Under the pieces are notes generated by a model. It was not told the DNA's origin. It saw nothing but the letters and a program-made list of their open reading frames with translations, and made no database searches. 13,718 nt of DNA from Candidatus Pacearchaeota archaeon (lineage in GTDB: Archaea > Nanobdellota > Nanobdellia > Pacearchaeales > GW2011-AR1): positions 1 through 13,718 of the forward strand of contig JAFCDM010000003.1 of assembly GCA_017609695.1 (NCBI GenBank), in the 5' to 3' direction. Position numbers and translations under genes: made by a program. This document shows, in pieces, positions 12,441 to 13,718 of this stretch (position 1 is its first letter; each line of letters opens with the position of its first letter).

Positions 12441-13718
12441 TTATGATTTTAGCTTTTCTAAAATTTTCTGATTAATAATGACAATGTGTCCAATATCTCT
12501 TACATATTTATATTTTAAAAGAATCTGTCGTCGATTAAATCTCTTGTCAAGTTTTATTTTTAAACTTTCAACTTTATAATCCTCTAAAAAAACATTTACA
12601 ACTTTTCCAATATATTCTCCATCATCTGTATAAACTTTCTTTTTAATTAAACCCTTAAGATTACTAATAACATTTTTGCTTCTTTGTTTATTTTCAATAA
12701 TTATTTTAATATTTTTTCTATGCAAAAAAAGGATTAAACCTAAAAAAAGAAGAACCAACAACAAATAAAACATCCCTCCGACTCTTTGGGATATAGAATA
12801 ACCAATAACATTTCCAGTTATTTTATTTCCACTAAGAAAGACAATTCCTCCAAACCCAAACCCCACAATCATCATGATTTTTAAAAAGCCTGAATTTGAT
12901 TTTCTTTTTAGTTTAATATAAATAATTAAAACACTAATTAATAAAATAATTGTAATAAAAATAATTATATAGTAAATCAATTCCCCCGAACGCTGAGATG
13001 AAAAAGATTCTTGTTTAATTTCTTTTTTTGCTTGGATGGTTCTTAAAGCTTTTGCATTATAACCTCCATAACTTGCTTGAACATAAAAGTCATAAACATC
13101 TTCATTGATATTTTCTGGGAAAAATAATTGAGTTTCTTCAGTTTTTTCTTCAAAACTACCAAAGTAAAGGGTATCAAAACCAGAAGTTATTTTTTCATTA
13201 TTTTTTTCAACCCAAAAATCAATAACTACATCACCATTAATATCTGCCATACCTTTAATAAAATAAGTAAAATTAAAAAATTGTCCAAGTTTGATTGGAG
13301 AATCTACTTTTATTATTTTAACATCAAAGAATTTTATACAAGTATAATTATAACAAGAATATCCTTCTTCACAATCTTCATTTGTTTCACATTCTCTAAC
13401 AATAGCCCCACCTCCTCCCCCTCCAGGAGTTGTTGCATTAGTTGCAGGAGGAGATTCAATAGTAAATCTAACAAAACTATAATTAATATTCCCAGAACTA
13501 TCATTTGCCCAAATAGTTATATTATGCTGTCCAATCTCCCAAGTAACACTAGTTATATTCCCACAACTTGCTAAAGTTGTATTTAAAACATATGTATCAT
13601 TAGAATACCAACAAGTATCTATGTTAATATCAGAATGAGTATAATTAATATTTAGGGTTGTATCTGTGGTATTTGTATGATTTAAAGGAGAAGAAATATT
13701 CATATTTGGAGGGGTTAT
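12441..13718 (-). CDS. Glycosylation-rich Ig-like surface protein with three membrane segments and a cytoplasmic PRC-barrel-like domain (5' end outside window)
   Basis: The frame stays open to the right edge (it reads ITPPN before the first visible ATG, 13703), so the gene is N-terminally incomplete. Numbering from that Met: 1-85 is an Ig-like repeat typical of archaeal surface proteins (SPLNHT ... TCWYSND ... WANDSSGN); 93-99 is a Gly linker; 105-122 has four Cys (CETNEDCEEGYSCYNYTC); 125-225 is a probable beta domain. Hydrophobic segments lie at about 243-265, 274-293 and 310-327. Residues 349-420 (KVYTDDGEYIGKVVNVFLED ... YVRDIGHIVII) fit a PRC-barrel. Basic residues after segments one and three put the C-terminus inside. 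Thirteen N-x-S/T sequons are visible, eleven in the first 91 residues. It may link a glycosylated exterior to an intracellular partner. Confidence 0.8.
   Translation of the reverse strand: MTPPNMNISSPLNHTNTTDTTLNINYTHSDINIDTCWYSNDTYVLNTTLASCGNITSVTWEIGQHNITIWANDSSGNINYSFVRFTIESPPATNATTPGGGGGGAIVRECETNEDCEEGYSCYNYTCIKFFDVKIIKVDSPIKLGQFFNFTYFIKGMADINGDVVIDFWVEKNNEKITSGFDTLYFGSFEEKTEETQLFFPENINEDVYDFYVQASYGGYNAKALRTIQAKKEIKQESFSSQRSGELIYYIIIFITIILLISVLIIYIKLKRKSNSGFLKIMMIVGFGFGGIVFLSGNKITGNVIGYSISQRVGGMFYLLLVLLFLGLILFLHRKNIKIIIENKQRSKNVISNLKGLIKKKVYTDDGEYIGKVVNVFLEDYKVESLKIKLDKRFNRRQILLKYKYVRDIGHIVIINQKILEKLKS

Noticed and set aside
13128..13574. Plus-strand open frame of 148 codons
   Set aside because: It is antisense to the surface protein gene; Ile/Phe/Ser/Thr-rich with no recognisable features. 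The minus-strand frame has clear domains.

Overview
The window looks like chromosome of an uncultivated DPANN archaeon, most likely Pacearchaeota/Woesearchaeota-like. The clues are the very AT-rich, Lys/Ile/Asn-rich genes, archaeal-type ribosomal proteins uL3, uL4, uL23 and uL2 in archaeal order, an archaeal AMP phosphorylase, and archaeal TATA boxes. The lineage is inferred from style and gene content; no marker phylogeny could be run.

Region 1 (1-2495, minus strand) is the start of the large ribosomal superoperon, read uL3, a 65-aa unknown ORF, uL4, uL23, a 54-aa unknown ORF, then uL2, which is cut by the left edge. The genes touch or overlap, so they are almost certainly co-transcribed and translationally coupled. 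The two small ORFs are not part of the usual archaeal order. The 54-aa segment is packed with consecutive perfect or near-perfect hairpins, the last ending just before the uL2 start codon.

Region 2 (2496-4116) has a 308-bp gap with a nested inverted repeat behind its own TATA box (possible small RNA), then two unrecognised minus-strand genes (124 and 218 aa), each with its own near-leaderless promoter.

Region 3 (4117-6741, plus) holds an AI-2E-family membrane transporter and AMP phosphorylase, which in archaea feeds AMP into the ribose-1,5-bisphosphate / type III RuBisCO route.

Region 4 (6768-9339) is a surface-sugar block: an overlapping minus-strand pair, DegT-family sugar aminotransferase plus FdtA-type dTDP-sugar 3,4-ketoisomerase, with a divergent GT2 glycosyltransferase. 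Together they could make and transfer a 3-amino-3,6-dideoxyhexose.

Region 5 (9368-13718) contains a 66-aa orphan gene, a KefB/C-like cation:proton antiporter with a C-terminal NAD-binding domain, a divergent 98-aa helical protein, and two cell-surface proteins. One is a small Cys-rich protein anchored at both ends. The other, open at the right edge, has a sequon-dense Ig-like exterior, three membrane segments and a cytoplasmic PRC-barrel-like domain. The sugar block and the sequon-dense exterior fit a shared theme of glycosylated envelope, but that link is inference.

A recurrent signal is a TATA box whose first base lies 29 nt (once 31 nt) before the start codon of six genes, implying leaderless mRNAs. 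It also corrects the start of the small Cys-rich protein to the ATG at 12406. No tRNA, rRNA, CRISPR array, insertion sequence or origin was seen.
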